From Azospirillum brasilense (GTDB lineage Bacteria; Pseudomonadota; Alphaproteobacteria; Azospirillales; Azospirillaceae), in contig NZ_VITH01000001.1 of NCBI RefSeq assembly GCF_007827815.1, positions 310,001-374,000 on the forward strand: a DNA stretch of 64,000 nt. Reading direction: 5' to 3'. Within the stretch, counting starts at the first letter, position 1. Each line of letters starts with the position of its first letter. Below the pieces are notes generated by a model. That model ran no database searches, was not told the DNA's origin, and saw only the letters and a program-made list of their open reading frames with translations. Made by a program: the position numbers and the translations under genes. Shown one piece after another: positions 1 to 8,363 of the stretch.

Positions 1-867
1 GGTGGTGGGCAGGCACACCACCGGCCGCGAGCCGCTCACCGCGAAGAGGTCGCCCACCACGTTGGCCCCGCCGAAGGTGACCAGCAGGTCGGGATCGTAG
101 CCGTCGATGGCGCCGACGATGGTTTCCAGCTTCTCCTTCGAAAACGCCCGGTCGGTGAAGGACGCCATCTTCACCTGCCGACCGAACATCGTCAGCGCGA
201 AGACGCCCTCGTAATCGGTGACCAGCTCCGCGATCATCGGCGGAACGAACAGGTTCTCGGCCCGCAGCGGCATGGTGTTGCAGTTGATGATGGCGACGTC
301 GAGCCCGAACGCGTCCTGGAGCCGGCTGGCGTAATCGAAGCAGTCGCGCGAGGGCTGGTGCTGGTCGTTGGTGAACTGGTTGGTCAGAACGGCCACCCGG
401 CGGATCGGCCCGTCGCGCGGCGCATGGCGCGGCGGAACGACGCCCCAGCGCCGCGCCACCGCCCGCACCAACTCCTCGTGGAAGCGGAACAGGTCGCAGG
501 GGCCGAAGGCGGCCAGCTTCTCCGGCGCCGACGCCGCCAGGAAGAGCTGCCGGGCCATGCACCAGTAGGTGTAGTGCATCATCTGCGGTCCGACCCGCTC
601 GCCGCCGAGCAGCAGGTAATGGAGAATCCGTTCGTAGTGGTAGAGGTCGCCGGTGAGCTGGAACAGCACGGAGTGGAGCAGCACCGTCTCGCCGGTCGGC
701 GGATCGCGGCGCAGCTCCTCGGCGATGGACAGGCGGGCGTCCGGGTCCAGTTCGCGGCGCATGCGCTCGCAGTGGGCCGTCAGGGTGTTGAGCCGGTCGG
801 CGTTGAACTGGCGCTCGGCCAGCAGGGCTTTCAGCGTGGCGGCCTGGTCCCCGGCGATGTCGGACAT
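1..867 (-). CDS. glycosyltransferase-like protein, 3'-truncated by the window edge
   Basis: The frame is open from an ATG at 867 to base 1 (289 codons) with no stop, so the C-terminus lies outside the window. A GGGG stretch sits about 6-9 bases before the start. The first ~140 residues look helical and rich in Leu/Arg/His. From about residue 165 an alternating beta/alpha pattern begins (RRVAVLTNQFTND, later DLLVTFGGANVVGDLF), which resembles the N-terminal half of a GT-B fold glycosyltransferase. I do not recognise a specific family. It lies 65 bp downstream of a TPR-glycosyltransferase on the same strand and probably belongs to the same glycan-synthesis operon. The function is inferred mainly from that context. 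Confidence 0.6.
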   Translation of the reverse strand, partial: MSDIAGDQAATLKALLAERQFNADRLNTLTAHCERMRRELDPDARLSIAEELRRDPPTGETVLLHSVLFQLTGDLYHYERILHYLLLGGERVGPQMMHYTYWCMARQLFLAASAPEKLAAFGPCDLFRFHEELVRAVARRWGVVPPRHAPRDGPIRRVAVLTNQFTNDQHQPSRDCFDYASRLQDAFGLDVAIINCNTMPLRAENLFVPPMIAELVTDYEGVFALTMFGRQVKMASFTDRAFSKEKLETIVGAIDGYDPDLLVTFGGANVVGDLFAVSGSRPVVCLPTT

Positions 868-932
868 GCTGTTCCCCCAACCGGCGCCTGTGGTGCGCCT
901 CGCCTCCTGATAGCCCCGACGTGGTTAAGGTT

Positions 933-2882
933 TCAAGAATGCGCGGCGGTTCGCTCCGCCAGCGCCGCCGCGGCCTCGGCGGCCACCGCGGCCCAATCGC
1001 CGGGCCGGGGCTGGCGGAACAGGCGGGCGGTCGGGTACCAGGGGCTGTCGGCGCGGTCGAGCAGCCAGCGCCAGTCCGGCGCGTGGGACAGCAGCACCCA
1101 CACCGGCACCCCCAGCGCTCCGGCCAGATGAGCGGGAGCGGTGCAGGAGGACACCACCAGATCGAGCGACGCCATGATCGCCGCGGTGTCGGCGAAGGCG
1201 CTGATCTCCGGCGCCAGATCGGTGAAGGAGGCCGGCATCGCCCGCCCCGCCAGCTCGTCGTGGCCGGGGCCGAGTTGCAGCCCGAAGAAGCGGCAGCCCG
1301 GCACCGCCAGCAGCGGGGCCAGCGCCGCCAGCCCCGGCGACCGCTCGCGGTCCCCGGCGAATTGCGGGTTGCCGGCCCAGACCAGCCCGACCGTGAGCCC
1401 CTCAGCGGCCAGCCGTTCCCGCCACGCCGCGACGCGCGCCGGGTCGGCGGTCAGGTAGGGCACGGCGGCGGGGATGGTCTCCAGCCGGGTGGCGAAGGCC
1501 CGCGGCAGGCTGAGCAGTGGGCACTGCCAGTCGAACGCCGGCAAGGGCTCACCGCGCGCGACGACCCGCTCCACTCCCGGCAGACCGCGGAACAGCGGCA
1601 CCAGATCGGCGCCGGTCTCCAGCAGCACGCGGGCACCGCGGGCAGCGACCAGGGGGGCGTAGCGGACGAACTGGATGGCGTCGCCGCGGCCCTGCTCCTC
1701 GTGCAGCAGGATGGTCTGCCCGGCGATGTCCTCGCCGCTCCACAGCGGTTGCGGCAGGCCGCGCGGCCTGGTCGGGAAATCGGCCACGCCCCAGCGCGCC
1801 TCGTAATCCTCCCACCCTCCGATCAGGTCGCCGGCCAGCAGCCGCGCCAACGCGCGGTTCCAGCGCGCCTCGGCGCTCGACGGCTCAAGGCGGACGGCCC
1901 GGTCGTGCAGGCGCAGCGACGCCGCGACCGCCCGCCGGTCCCGCAGACGGTTCGCCAGCCCGCTCAGCGCGCTGCGGTGATCGGGCCGGAGGACCAGCGC
2001 GCGGCGCAGCGGTTCCAGGGCGCCGGGCTCGGACAGGGAGAGCGCGTGCCAGCCGTTCGCCGAGTCCGGACGCAGCCGCAGGGAACGGCGCAGCACCCTC
2101 ACCACACCGTCTTCCCCGACCGCCCTTCGCTGGGCGGCGGCGAGAAGCTCCAGCGCGCCGTCATTCGCCGGGTCGAGCGCCAACGCGCCGCGCAGGGCCG
2201 CAATGGCGGCCTCCCAACGCCCCGCGTCGTAATGGGCACGGCCAAGATTGAGCCGGACCGTCGCGTCCTCCGGCAGCAGGGCCGCAGCCTGGGCCAACGC
2301 CGTCGCCGCGTCCGGCTCCCTGGTCCGCTGGAGCGCCACGCCGAGATGGTGCCAAGCCTCGCCATGGCCGGGGCGCAGCCGGACGGCGCGGCGCAGGGCC
2401 GACGCCGCCTCGCTGGTCCGTCCCGCGTAGCGCAACAGGATTCCGGCCTGGGCCATCGGCTCGGCAAGGTCGGGCTGGATGAGGGTGGTGCGGCGGTAGG
2501 CCGCCAGTGCGAGCCCGCCATCCCCCGCCTGACGCGCTGCACCCGCCAGCGGGAAGGCGAGCGCCGCCGAATCGGGGCAAAGCCGCAGGGCGGTCCGGTA
2601 TTCCTCCGCGGCGGCGGCGGGGTTGCCGCGGGCCTGATGCAACGCCGCGAGGTTGGCACGGTACTCGGTCTGGCCGGGACGCAGCGCCACCGCTTGGCCC
2701 AGCAGATCGGCCGCCTGCTCCAGCCGGCCGCTCTGGGCACAGAGAAGCCCATAGAGGTGAAGGGCGTTCGGTTCGTCCGGAACGGCGTCGAGGATGCGCC
2801 CGTAGAGGGTTTCCGCCTCCTCCGTCCGCCCGGCGGTGTGGAGGTCGAGCGCGATGGCCAGCGCCTCGTCCAGCGTCGCCAC
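933..2882 (-). CDS. TPR-repeat glycosyltransferase (GT-9/GT-41-like C-terminal domain)
   Basis: This is a 649-residue protein. The first ~330 residues are tandem TPR units with repeated A-L-x-L-x-P and W-x-x-L-G-x-A-L patterns. The C-terminal ~270 residues form the GT-B type domain that often follows such repeats: GWEDYEARW, LLHEEQGRGDAIQFVRY near residue 400, GLVWAGNP, SSCTAPAHLAGALGVPVWVLL and the terminal W-R-W-L...SPWYPTARLFRQ motif. Such proteins are commonly found in flagellin or surface-glycan loci. The start chosen is a GTG at 2882, 12 bases after the stop of the upstream nucleotidyltransferase, with a GGAG upstream. The frame stays open further upstream but would then overlap most of that gene. 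Acceptor and sugar are unknown. Confidence 0.85.
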   Translation of the reverse strand: MATLDEALAIALDLHTAGRTEEAETLYGRILDAVPDEPNALHLYGLLCAQSGRLEQAADLLGQAVALRPGQTEYRANLAALHQARGNPAAAAEEYRTALRLCPDSAALAFPLAGAARQAGDGGLALAAYRRTTLIQPDLAEPMAQAGILLRYAGRTSEAASALRRAVRLRPGHGEAWHHLGVALQRTREPDAATALAQAAALLPEDATVRLNLGRAHYDAGRWEAAIAALRGALALDPANDGALELLAAAQRRAVGEDGVVRVLRRSLRLRPDSANGWHALSLSEPGALEPLRRALVLRPDHRSALSGLANRLRDRRAVAASLRLHDRAVRLEPSSAEARWNRALARLLAGDLIGGWEDYEARWGVADFPTRPRGLPQPLWSGEDIAGQTILLHEEQGRGDAIQFVRYAPLVAARGARVLLETGADLVPLFRGLPGVERVVARGEPLPAFDWQCPLLSLPRAFATRLETIPAAVPYLTADPARVAAWRERLAAEGLTVGLVWAGNPQFAGDRERSPGLAALAPLLAVPGCRFFGLQLGPGHDELAGRAMPASFTDLAPEISAFADTAAIMASLDLVVSSCTAPAHLAGALGVPVWVLLSHAPDWRWLLDRADSPWYPTARLFRQPRPGDWAAVAAEAAAALAERTAAHS

Positions 2883-2896
2883 GGCGCCCGCTCCGC

Positions 2897-3637
2897 TCAG
2901 GTCTCGCGGCCGCCGATCACGCTGGCGGCGACCGCCAGACTCTCCGGCGTGCCCATGTCGATGAAGCGGGCCTTGGCGATGTGTCCGTGCAGGGTCCCCG
3001 GCGGCATCTTGTGCAGCACGTCGCGGGTCAGCGAGCTGGCCCCGGAGGCGGCGAGGCGGTCGAGGAAGGCCGCGGAGAACAGATACACCCCGGCGTTGAT
3101 GACGCCGCGCCCCGGCGCCTTGTCGAGGAACTGGCGGACCCGGCTGTCCGGCCCGACCTCGACCCGGCCGAAGCGGGCGGCGTCCTCCACCTCCACGCAC
3201 AGCACCGACGCCTCCGCCCCCGACAGGCGGTGCGAGGCGACGAAGGCGCGCAGGTCGGCGTCGAGGAAGGTGTCGCCGCTCATCACCAGGACGGTGCCGG
3301 CCTTCAGGTCCTTGCGGATGTAGGCGAGCGCCGCGGCGGAGCCCATCTGGCTCGGCTCGATCTGGCAGACGACGTCCAGCGACCGGTTGGTGTCCCCCTG
3401 GGCCAGCCAAGCCGTCACCCGGTCGGCCAGATGGCCCAGGCACAGCACCACCCGACGCGCGCCGTAGGCCGCCAGATGGTCCAGCAGATGTCCGAGAAAG
3501 GCGCGGCCCGCGATGGGAGCCAGCACCTTGGGCGTGTCGCCCGAGACGCCCCGCATGCGCGAGCCGAGACCACCGGCAAGCAGCGTGACGTCGATGTCCG
3601 TCAAGGCTTCCTCAGGCCGCACCGTGCTTCCCCTCAT
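2897..3637 (-). CDS. sugar-1-phosphate nucleotidyltransferase (HddC/mannose-1-P guanylyltransferase type)
   Basis: A 246-residue NTP-transferase fold protein that would activate a sugar 1-phosphate as an NDP-sugar. The signature loop LLAGGLGSRMRG...TPKVLAPIAGR is at the N-terminus. It is followed by LGHLADRV, MSGDTFLD (metal-binding Asp) and INAGVYLFS, with FIDMGTPESL near the end. It most resembles HddC-like D-glycero-D-manno-heptose-1-phosphate guanylyltransferases. The substrate cannot be fixed from sequence. The ATG at 3637 was chosen. A GTG 15 bases further in (after GAGGGG) and a TTG (after GAGGAA) are plausible alternatives, since homologues usually begin close to the first beta strand. 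It is followed directly by the TPR-glycosyltransferase, consistent with donor synthesis and transfer in one operon. Confidence 0.85.
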   Translation of the reverse strand: MRGSTVRPEEALTDIDVTLLAGGLGSRMRGVSGDTPKVLAPIAGRAFLGHLLDHLAAYGARRVVLCLGHLADRVTAWLAQGDTNRSLDVVCQIEPSQMGSAAALAYIRKDLKAGTVLVMSGDTFLDADLRAFVASHRLSGAEASVLCVEVEDAARFGRVEVGPDSRVRQFLDKAPGRGVINAGVYLFSAAFLDRLAASGASSLTRDVLHKMPPGTLHGHIAKARFIDMGTPESLAVAASVIGGRET

Positions 3638-3768
3638 GCTCCCGGCGCCTCGGCGCCGCCCCCACCCCCGCCGCATACCGCGTCGGCGGTGGATTGGTCA
3701 AACATTCGGTGGGGGTGACGGCGAACTTTCCCGGCCGACCGCCCAACGTAAGCCCCCCGCCGCTTGGC

Positions 3769-4320
3769 CTATTCCGCGAAGGCGGCCAGCGTGGTTTCGC
3801 GCGGGAAGAGACGTATATGCCCCTCCCACTCGCTGCGCAGCGTTTCAAAGACATAGACGTCGTGAAAACGGCCATATTTGTGGACATGTTGCCGCAGCAC
3901 GCCGACCTCACGTGTTTTCAGCACGCGTTGGATGCGGATGACCGTGTCGTTCCCTTCCATGAAATAATTGACGATCTTGTTCATCCCCATGCCGTAGTAG
4001 CAATAATCCATGATGAAATTGTGCAAAAAGCCAGCGAGCTTCCGGCGGTCCTTCTCCTCCGCGATGTAGGAACCGGAGGAGCAGCGCAGATGCACCCAGT
4101 CGATATCCGAATAGGAGAGATAGCCGATGGGGCGCCCCTCATGCTCGATGATGAAATGGCGGAAGTCCCGGCGCGCCTCGATCGCGGCCAGCCACGCCCG
4201 CTGCCGGTCCACGTCCGGGTTCTCCAGATCGGTGAACATGAAACGGGTGATCGACGGCTCGGTGCGCCAGCGCAGAAGCATCTCGGCGTCGTCGGCCGTT
4301 GGACGGCGGAATCGAAACAT
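3769..4320 (-). CDS. GNAT-family N-acetyltransferase, PseH-like
   Basis: The protein has 183 residues and the GNAT layout: an N-terminal FRFRRPTADDAEMLLRWR, a central IGYLSYSDIDW strand pair, then a C-terminal region with NKIVNYFMEGND. The general shape matches PseH-type enzymes that acetylate the 4-amino group of an amino-sugar nucleotide, and a PseG-like hydrolase lies 4 kb away. The acetyl-CoA pyrophosphate loop (RxxGxG/A) is poorly conserved here (EEKDRRKLAGF), so the acyl donor could differ. It starts 29 bases downstream of the SDR stop on the same strand, so it probably forms one operon with the SDR and the Rieske oxygenase. The sugar-acylation role is inferred from context. Confidence 0.7.
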   Translation of the reverse strand: MFRFRRPTADDAEMLLRWRTEPSITRFMFTDLENPDVDRQRAWLAAIEARRDFRHFIIEHEGRPIGYLSYSDIDWVHLRCSSGSYIAEEKDRRKLAGFLHNFIMDYCYYGMGMNKIVNYFMEGNDTVIRIQRVLKTREVGVLRQHVHKYGRFHDVYVFETLRSEWEGHIRLFPRETTLAAFAE

Positions 4321-4349
4321 GAAGACCTACCCCTTGCGCTCGCGTGGTA

Positions 4350-5108
4350 TCACTTCGCCAAATAGCCGCCGTCCACCGGCAGCGTCACCCCGTTGATCCA
4401 GCGGGCGGCGTCCGACAGCAGGAAGGCGATGGCCGACGCCACGTCCTCCGGCTTGCCGAAACCCATGGGGTGGGCGGCGCGGATGGCCTCGAACTGCTCC
4501 GCCGTCGTGGTCTGGCGGAACCGTTCCATCATTTCCGTCTCGACCATCGCCGGGGCGACGCAGTTGACCCGGATGCCGTCGCGCAGGAACTCCATGGCGA
4601 GCCCGCGGGTGGCCGAGACCAGCCCGCCCTTGGCCGCCGAATAGACCACGTTGCCCGGCTGCCCGATCTCCGCGGCGACGGAGGACACGAGGACCAGCGC
4701 CGCCCGATCGGCATGGCAGCCCTTTTGACGCAGGCCACGGGCCAGTGCCAGGGCGCTCAGAAGGTTGGCGTGCAGGATCGTGTCGAAGAAAGCCTGATCG
4801 ACGCTGCGCACCGGCTTGCCGATCTGAACGCCCGCGCAATGCGCCAACCCGTCGATGGGACCGGCCTCCGCCGCCTGAAGCTTCACCCATCCCGGAATGG
4901 AATCGACGTCCGACAGGTCGAAGGCCGCGATCCGATGCCCGTGACCATCCAGCCGGGCCAAGGTTTCGGAAAGCCGCCCCTCGTCCCGCCCGTTGAGGGT
5001 GACCCGCGCGCCGAGGCTCGCGGCCGTGGCCGCCGTGGCCCGCCCGATCCCCGACGACGCGCCGGTCACCAGCACATGGCGCCCGGAAAGATCGCCCAGC
5101 GGCGTCAT
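4350..5108 (-). CDS. SDR-family NAD(P)-dependent oxidoreductase
   Basis: This is a 252-residue classical short-chain dehydrogenase. The cofactor motif TGASSGIG is near residue 20, followed by the catalytic Ser in VLVSSVAA, the YSAAK pair, and the C-terminal GVTLPVDGGY that is typical of FabG-like enzymes. The ATG at 5108 overlaps the stop of the Rieske gene (ATGA), indicating translational coupling. An in-frame ATG 24 bases upstream is less likely. It is clearly related to the SDR at 7445: both share an unusual DL(S/T)D(V/L)D(S/A)IPGW(V/M)K stretch. The pair therefore looks like a duplication recruited to the same pathway. The substrate is probably an acyl or sugar intermediate (inference). 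Confidence 0.9.
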   Translation of the reverse strand: MTPLGDLSGRHVLVTGASSGIGRATAATAASLGARVTLNGRDEGRLSETLARLDGHGHRIAAFDLSDVDSIPGWVKLQAAEAGPIDGLAHCAGVQIGKPVRSVDQAFFDTILHANLLSALALARGLRQKGCHADRAALVLVSSVAAEIGQPGNVVYSAAKGGLVSATRGLAMEFLRDGIRVNCVAPAMVETEMMERFRQTTTAEQFEAIRAAHPMGFGKPEDVASAIAFLLSDAARWINGVTLPVDGGYLAK

Positions 5109-6232
5109 TCGTCGGCCATGCGGGCGAACCACGCCCGGTGGAAGGCCGCGATGCGCTCTTCGCAGGCGCCGAGGGCCGCGGGAACACGCACCTGCTTCAG
5201 CCCGCGATGAGCGGATTCGGCGACGATCCGGTCCTCATCGAGAACCTGGCGGTTGAACCCGCAAACGTTGGCTTCCACCGCCTTGCGCGTCGGGCCGCCG
5301 ATGCTCTTCGGCTTCGACGTTTGACCAAGGAACAGCCGGAAATGCAGGTTGCTGCGCTCCGGTCCGACGGGATCGTAGGTCTGCACGCTCATCAGCGCGC
5401 CGTGAGTGACGCCGATGGCGAGATTGGGGAAGATCATGAAATGATCGTAGTTCCGCAGCGTCTCGCTGCGCGGCAGCCCCAGCCGCTCGATCACGCCGTC
5501 CCACCAGCGCGCGGAGGTGTCCGACAGATGGGTCGTGCCGCGCGAATGCTCCCCTTCATAGGAACAGATCCAAACCTTCTTGGCGAACTTCTTGAAGGTT
5601 TCCGGGTGGGTCGCATCGACGTGATAGACCTCCAGCGCGCTTTCCAGCGCCGCCTTCCAGTTCGCCTGCCAGGGAAGCACGTCCTCGTCGATCCGATCGG
5701 TGAACATCGCCGACAGATGGTCGAGAATCGCCCCATAGGCGCCAAGCTGCTCGTCCAGTCCGGGTCCGCCCGGCTCCAGCCGGACGAAGACGAAACGGCC
5801 CCGCACCGCCACCTCGAAACGCGGCAGGGCGAGACGCTTCTTGTCCGCGTCGTCGAATCCGAAATGCTCGCGGTTGCCGGGAATGCCGACCGGCACGCCG
5901 TCGCGGTTGAAGATCCAGCCATGATACGGGCAGACCGGCTTGCCGTTGCCGCAGGGCCGCAAGTGGATTTGCGCGTAGCGGTGGGTGCAGACGTTATGAA
6001 AGGCCCGCAGTTCGCCGTCGAAGTTCTGGACCAGCACCGACGTTCCGGCGATGTCCGCGGTGATGAAATCGTTGTCGTTCGTCAGATCATTGGCAAACCC
6101 AACGAACATCCATGACCGCCGGAAGATTTTGTCGACTTCTTCGGCAAAAGTCGCATCACCGGAATATCGCTGGGGCGGGATAACGGAGTCCGGAGGGTAC
6201 GCGAGCTGTTTCACCTGAACCCGGTCATCCAT
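5105..6232 (-). CDS. Rieske 2Fe-2S ring-hydroxylating-type oxygenase, alpha subunit
   Basis: The protein has 375 residues. A Rieske cluster motif (CTHRY ... CPYHGW) lies at about residues 80-105. A catalytic mononuclear-iron segment follows with N-W-K-A-A-L-E...EVYHVDATHPE, which carries the two His and bridging Asp arrangement of aromatic-ring-dioxygenase alpha subunits. Such enzymes hydroxylate or demethylate a small substrate using electrons from a reductase. No reductase or ferredoxin gene is adjacent. The ATG at 6232 has a GGGA 5-8 bases upstream. Another in-frame ATG 12 bases earlier has a weaker ribosome site. It is coupled to the SDR by a 4-base overlap and is divergent from the FabH-like gene. 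An oxygenase inside a glycan locus is unusual. Confidence 0.88.
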   Translation of the reverse strand: MDDRVQVKQLAYPPDSVIPPQRYSGDATFAEEVDKIFRRSWMFVGFANDLTNDNDFITADIAGTSVLVQNFDGELRAFHNVCTHRYAQIHLRPCGNGKPVCPYHGWIFNRDGVPVGIPGNREHFGFDDADKKRLALPRFEVAVRGRFVFVRLEPGGPGLDEQLGAYGAILDHLSAMFTDRIDEDVLPWQANWKAALESALEVYHVDATHPETFKKFAKKVWICSYEGEHSRGTTHLSDTSARWWDGVIERLGLPRSETLRNYDHFMIFPNLAIGVTHGALMSVQTYDPVGPERSNLHFRLFLGQTSKPKSIGGPTRKAVEANVCGFNRQVLDEDRIVAESAHRGLKQVRVPAALGACEERIAAFHRAWFARMADE

Positions 6233-6350
6233 GGCTGATCCCATTTATCGGTTCGTTAATCACTCGACCCTAGCGTTCTTTCGGTTAATAGTCTCCGAAT
6301 TCGCCCAAGTCCAGGACGGACGGAAGGGCGGCGGAGGGAGGGAGCATCCG

Positions 6351-7433
6351 GTGAAGGCCATCATCGAGGGCGTGCGCATCGCGGGTTTCCGGGCCGCCGT
6401 TCCGCCGCACCGCCATTCCTTCCTGGAGGACCACTCCCTCTTCACGGCGGAGGAGGCGGAGAAGCTGCTCGCCACCACCGGCGTATACGAGCGGCGCATC
6501 GCCGCACCGCACATCTGCGCGTCGGACATGTGCGTGGCGGCGGCGGAAGGGCTGCTCGCCCAGCTCGGCTGGGACCCGGCCAGCGTCGACGTGCTGGTCT
6601 TCGTGTCGCAGGACCCGGACTACAACGTGCCGGCGACCTCCTGCGTCATGCAGAAGCGGCTGGGGCTGGCGACGGGGGCGGCCTGCTTCGACGTCAATCT
6701 GGGCTGCTCCGGCTTCGTCTACGGGCTGTGGATGGCCGGGCGCCTGCTTGGCGGGTCGACGGGCCGGCGGGCCATCGTGCTGTGCGGCGACACCAGCTCG
6801 CGCCACCTCGTGCCGGGCGACCGCTCCACCCTGCCGCTGTTCGGCGACGCGGGCGGGGCCGTGGCGCTGGAGGTCAGCCAGGGGGCGACGCCGATCCACG
6901 TCGTCGTCGGCACCGATGGCGGCGGGGCCAAGAACATCTGGGTCAAGGCCGGTGGCCGCCGCAACTCGCTGGTGCCGGGCCGCGAGCCCTGGCCGGCGGA
7001 CAAACAGGAACAGATGTTCACCGACTCGCGCCTGTCGCTGAACGGGGCGGAGGTCTTCGCCTTCACGCTGCGCGCCGTGCCGCCGCTGATCCGCGAGACG
7101 CTGGAGTTCGCCGGGGTCGGGGTCGAGGACATCGACCTCTGCGTGATGCACCAGGCCAACGCCTTCATGCTGGAGCATCTGCGCAAGAAGACCAAGTTCC
7201 CGCCGGAAAAATTCCTCGTCGACATGCACGATTTCGGCAACACCAGCTCCGCCTCCATCCCGCTGGCGGTCAGCCACCGGCTTGGCGAGGCGCTGTCCAC
7301 CGGCACGCGCAAGATGCTGCTGGCCGGCTTCGGCGTCGGCTGGTCCTGGGGCGCCGTGGTCGCCGACGTCGGGCCGATCCCCGCGCCGGAGGTGCAGGAA
7401 ATCCCCGACGATTTCCCCCTGCTGACCCCCTGA
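6351..7433 (+). CDS. 3-oxoacyl-ACP synthase III (FabH) family protein
   Basis: This 360-residue thiolase-fold enzyme would catalyse decarboxylative Claisen condensation of an acyl-CoA with malonyl-ACP or a related acyl transfer. The catalytic triad is intact: Cys119 in NLGCSGF, His267 in MHQAN and Asn297 in DFGNTSS. The GTG start at 6351 is preceded by a strong GGAGGGAGGGAG. An upstream in-frame ATG at 6231 would run through the divergent promoter region. It is 11 bases from the following SDR gene, suggesting a two-gene operon that makes a short acyl group. FabH homologues of this kind occur in glycan-modification and secondary-metabolite loci. A housekeeping fabH is usually elsewhere, next to plsX. 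Confidence 0.9.
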   Translation: MKAIIEGVRIAGFRAAVPPHRHSFLEDHSLFTAEEAEKLLATTGVYERRIAAPHICASDMCVAAAEGLLAQLGWDPASVDVLVFVSQDPDYNVPATSCVMQKRLGLATGAACFDVNLGCSGFVYGLWMAGRLLGGSTGRRAIVLCGDTSSRHLVPGDRSTLPLFGDAGGAVALEVSQGATPIHVVVGTDGGGAKNIWVKAGGRRNSLVPGREPWPADKQEQMFTDSRLSLNGAEVFAFTLRAVPPLIRETLEFAGVGVEDIDLCVMHQANAFMLEHLRKKTKFPPEKFLVDMHDFGNTSSASIPLAVSHRLGEALSTGTRKMLLAGFGVGWSWGAVVADVGPIPAPEVQEIPDDFPLLTP

Positions 7434-7444
7434 GCCGCCGGACC

Positions 7445-8215
7445 ATGCGCAACCCGCTCGACCTCACGGGACGGCGCCTGCTGGTGACCGGGGCCTCCGC
7501 CGACAGCGACATCGGTCGGGAGATCTGCCGGACGCTGGCCGGGCTGGGTGCCGCGCTGACGCTGGTCGGCCGGCGCGCCGACGCTCTGGAGGCCACCCGC
7601 GCCCTGCTGGACGGGCCGGAGCGGCACAGCGTCGCTCCCTTCGACCTGACCGACCTCGACGCCATTCCCGGCTGGATGAAGGGGCTGGCGGAGTCGGGCG
7701 GTCCCTTCGCCGGGCTGGTCCATTCCGCGTCGGAGCAGGGCTACTCCGTGCTGCGGCAGGTCAACCGGGCGCAGTTCGACCGCTATTTCACGCTGAACGT
7801 CGGGGCGTCGCTGATGCTGGCCCGCGCCTTCCACCAGAAGGGCGTCGTCGCGCCGGGCGGCGGGTCGATCGTCTATGTCGGGTCGGTCGCCGGGCTGAAG
7901 GGTCAGAAGGGCCGCTCGCTCTACGCCGCGAGCAAGGCGGCGCTGGTCTCGGTCGCGCAGTCCTTGGCGCTGGAACTGGCCGACAAGCGCATCCGCGTCA
8001 ATGTGGTGGCCCCGGCGGTGGTGCTGGGCGCCAAGGCGGAGAAGCAGTTCGCCATGCTGCCGGCGGAGCAGAGCGCCGCGCTCGCCGCCGCCCACCCGCT
8101 GGGCTACGGCGCGCCGCAGGACGTGGCCGATGCCGTGGCCTATCTGCTGGCCGACAGCGGACGCTGGGTGACCGGGACGGTGCTGCCCGTGGACGGCGGC
8201 TTCACCGCGGGGTAA
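7445..8215 (+). CDS. SDR-family oxidoreductase (FabG-like)
   Basis: This 256-residue short-chain dehydrogenase follows the FabH-like gene by 11 bases. It has the catalytic Ser in YVGSVAG, the YAASK motif and a terminal TVLPVDGGF. The glycine-rich loop reads TGASADSDIG, two residues longer than the usual TGxxxGIG, so cofactor binding may be altered. It is a likely 3-oxoacyl reductase partner of the ketosynthase. It is paralogous to the SDR at 4350-5108, on the other side of the Rieske gene. The DLTDLDAIPGWMK stretch is shared almost residue for residue. Confidence 0.9.
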   Translation: MRNPLDLTGRRLLVTGASADSDIGREICRTLAGLGAALTLVGRRADALEATRALLDGPERHSVAPFDLTDLDAIPGWMKGLAESGGPFAGLVHSASEQGYSVLRQVNRAQFDRYFTLNVGASLMLARAFHQKGVVAPGGGSIVYVGSVAGLKGQKGRSLYAASKAALVSVAQSLALELADKRIRVNVVAPAVVLGAKAEKQFAMLPAEQSAALAAAHPLGYGAPQDVADAVAYLLADSGRWVTGTVLPVDGGFTAG

Positions 8216-8232
8216 GAGCGCCGACTGTCATC

Positions 8233-8363
8233 GCCCTCGCCCCTCCGGGGAGAGGGAGGGGACCCGCGCCGCAGGCGTGGGGAGGGTGAGGGGGATGCCC
8301 GTGGCGGCACGTCCGGCAAAAGCGCATCCCCCTCACCCCCCCCTCTCCCCAGAGGGGAGAGGG
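8233..8363. repeat. GC-rich palindromic intergenic repeat, copy A
   Basis: About 130 bp of nested inverted repeats. CCCTCTCCCC-type arms are at both ends, with inner GTGAGGGGGATGC and GCATCCCCCTCAC arms flanking a GGCAAAAG loop. The same layout and the same loop word recur at 41984-42102. The right end lies inside the 3' end of the PseG-like gene and supplies its last ~10 codons and stop. Confidence 0.85.

Noticed and set aside
921-3323. Long open frame on the plus strand opposite the TPR-glycosyltransferase
   Set aside because: It is low-complexity Arg/Gly/Gln/Pro sequence with no domain; high GC keeps antisense frames open. The minus strand carries clear TPR and nucleotidyltransferase motifs.
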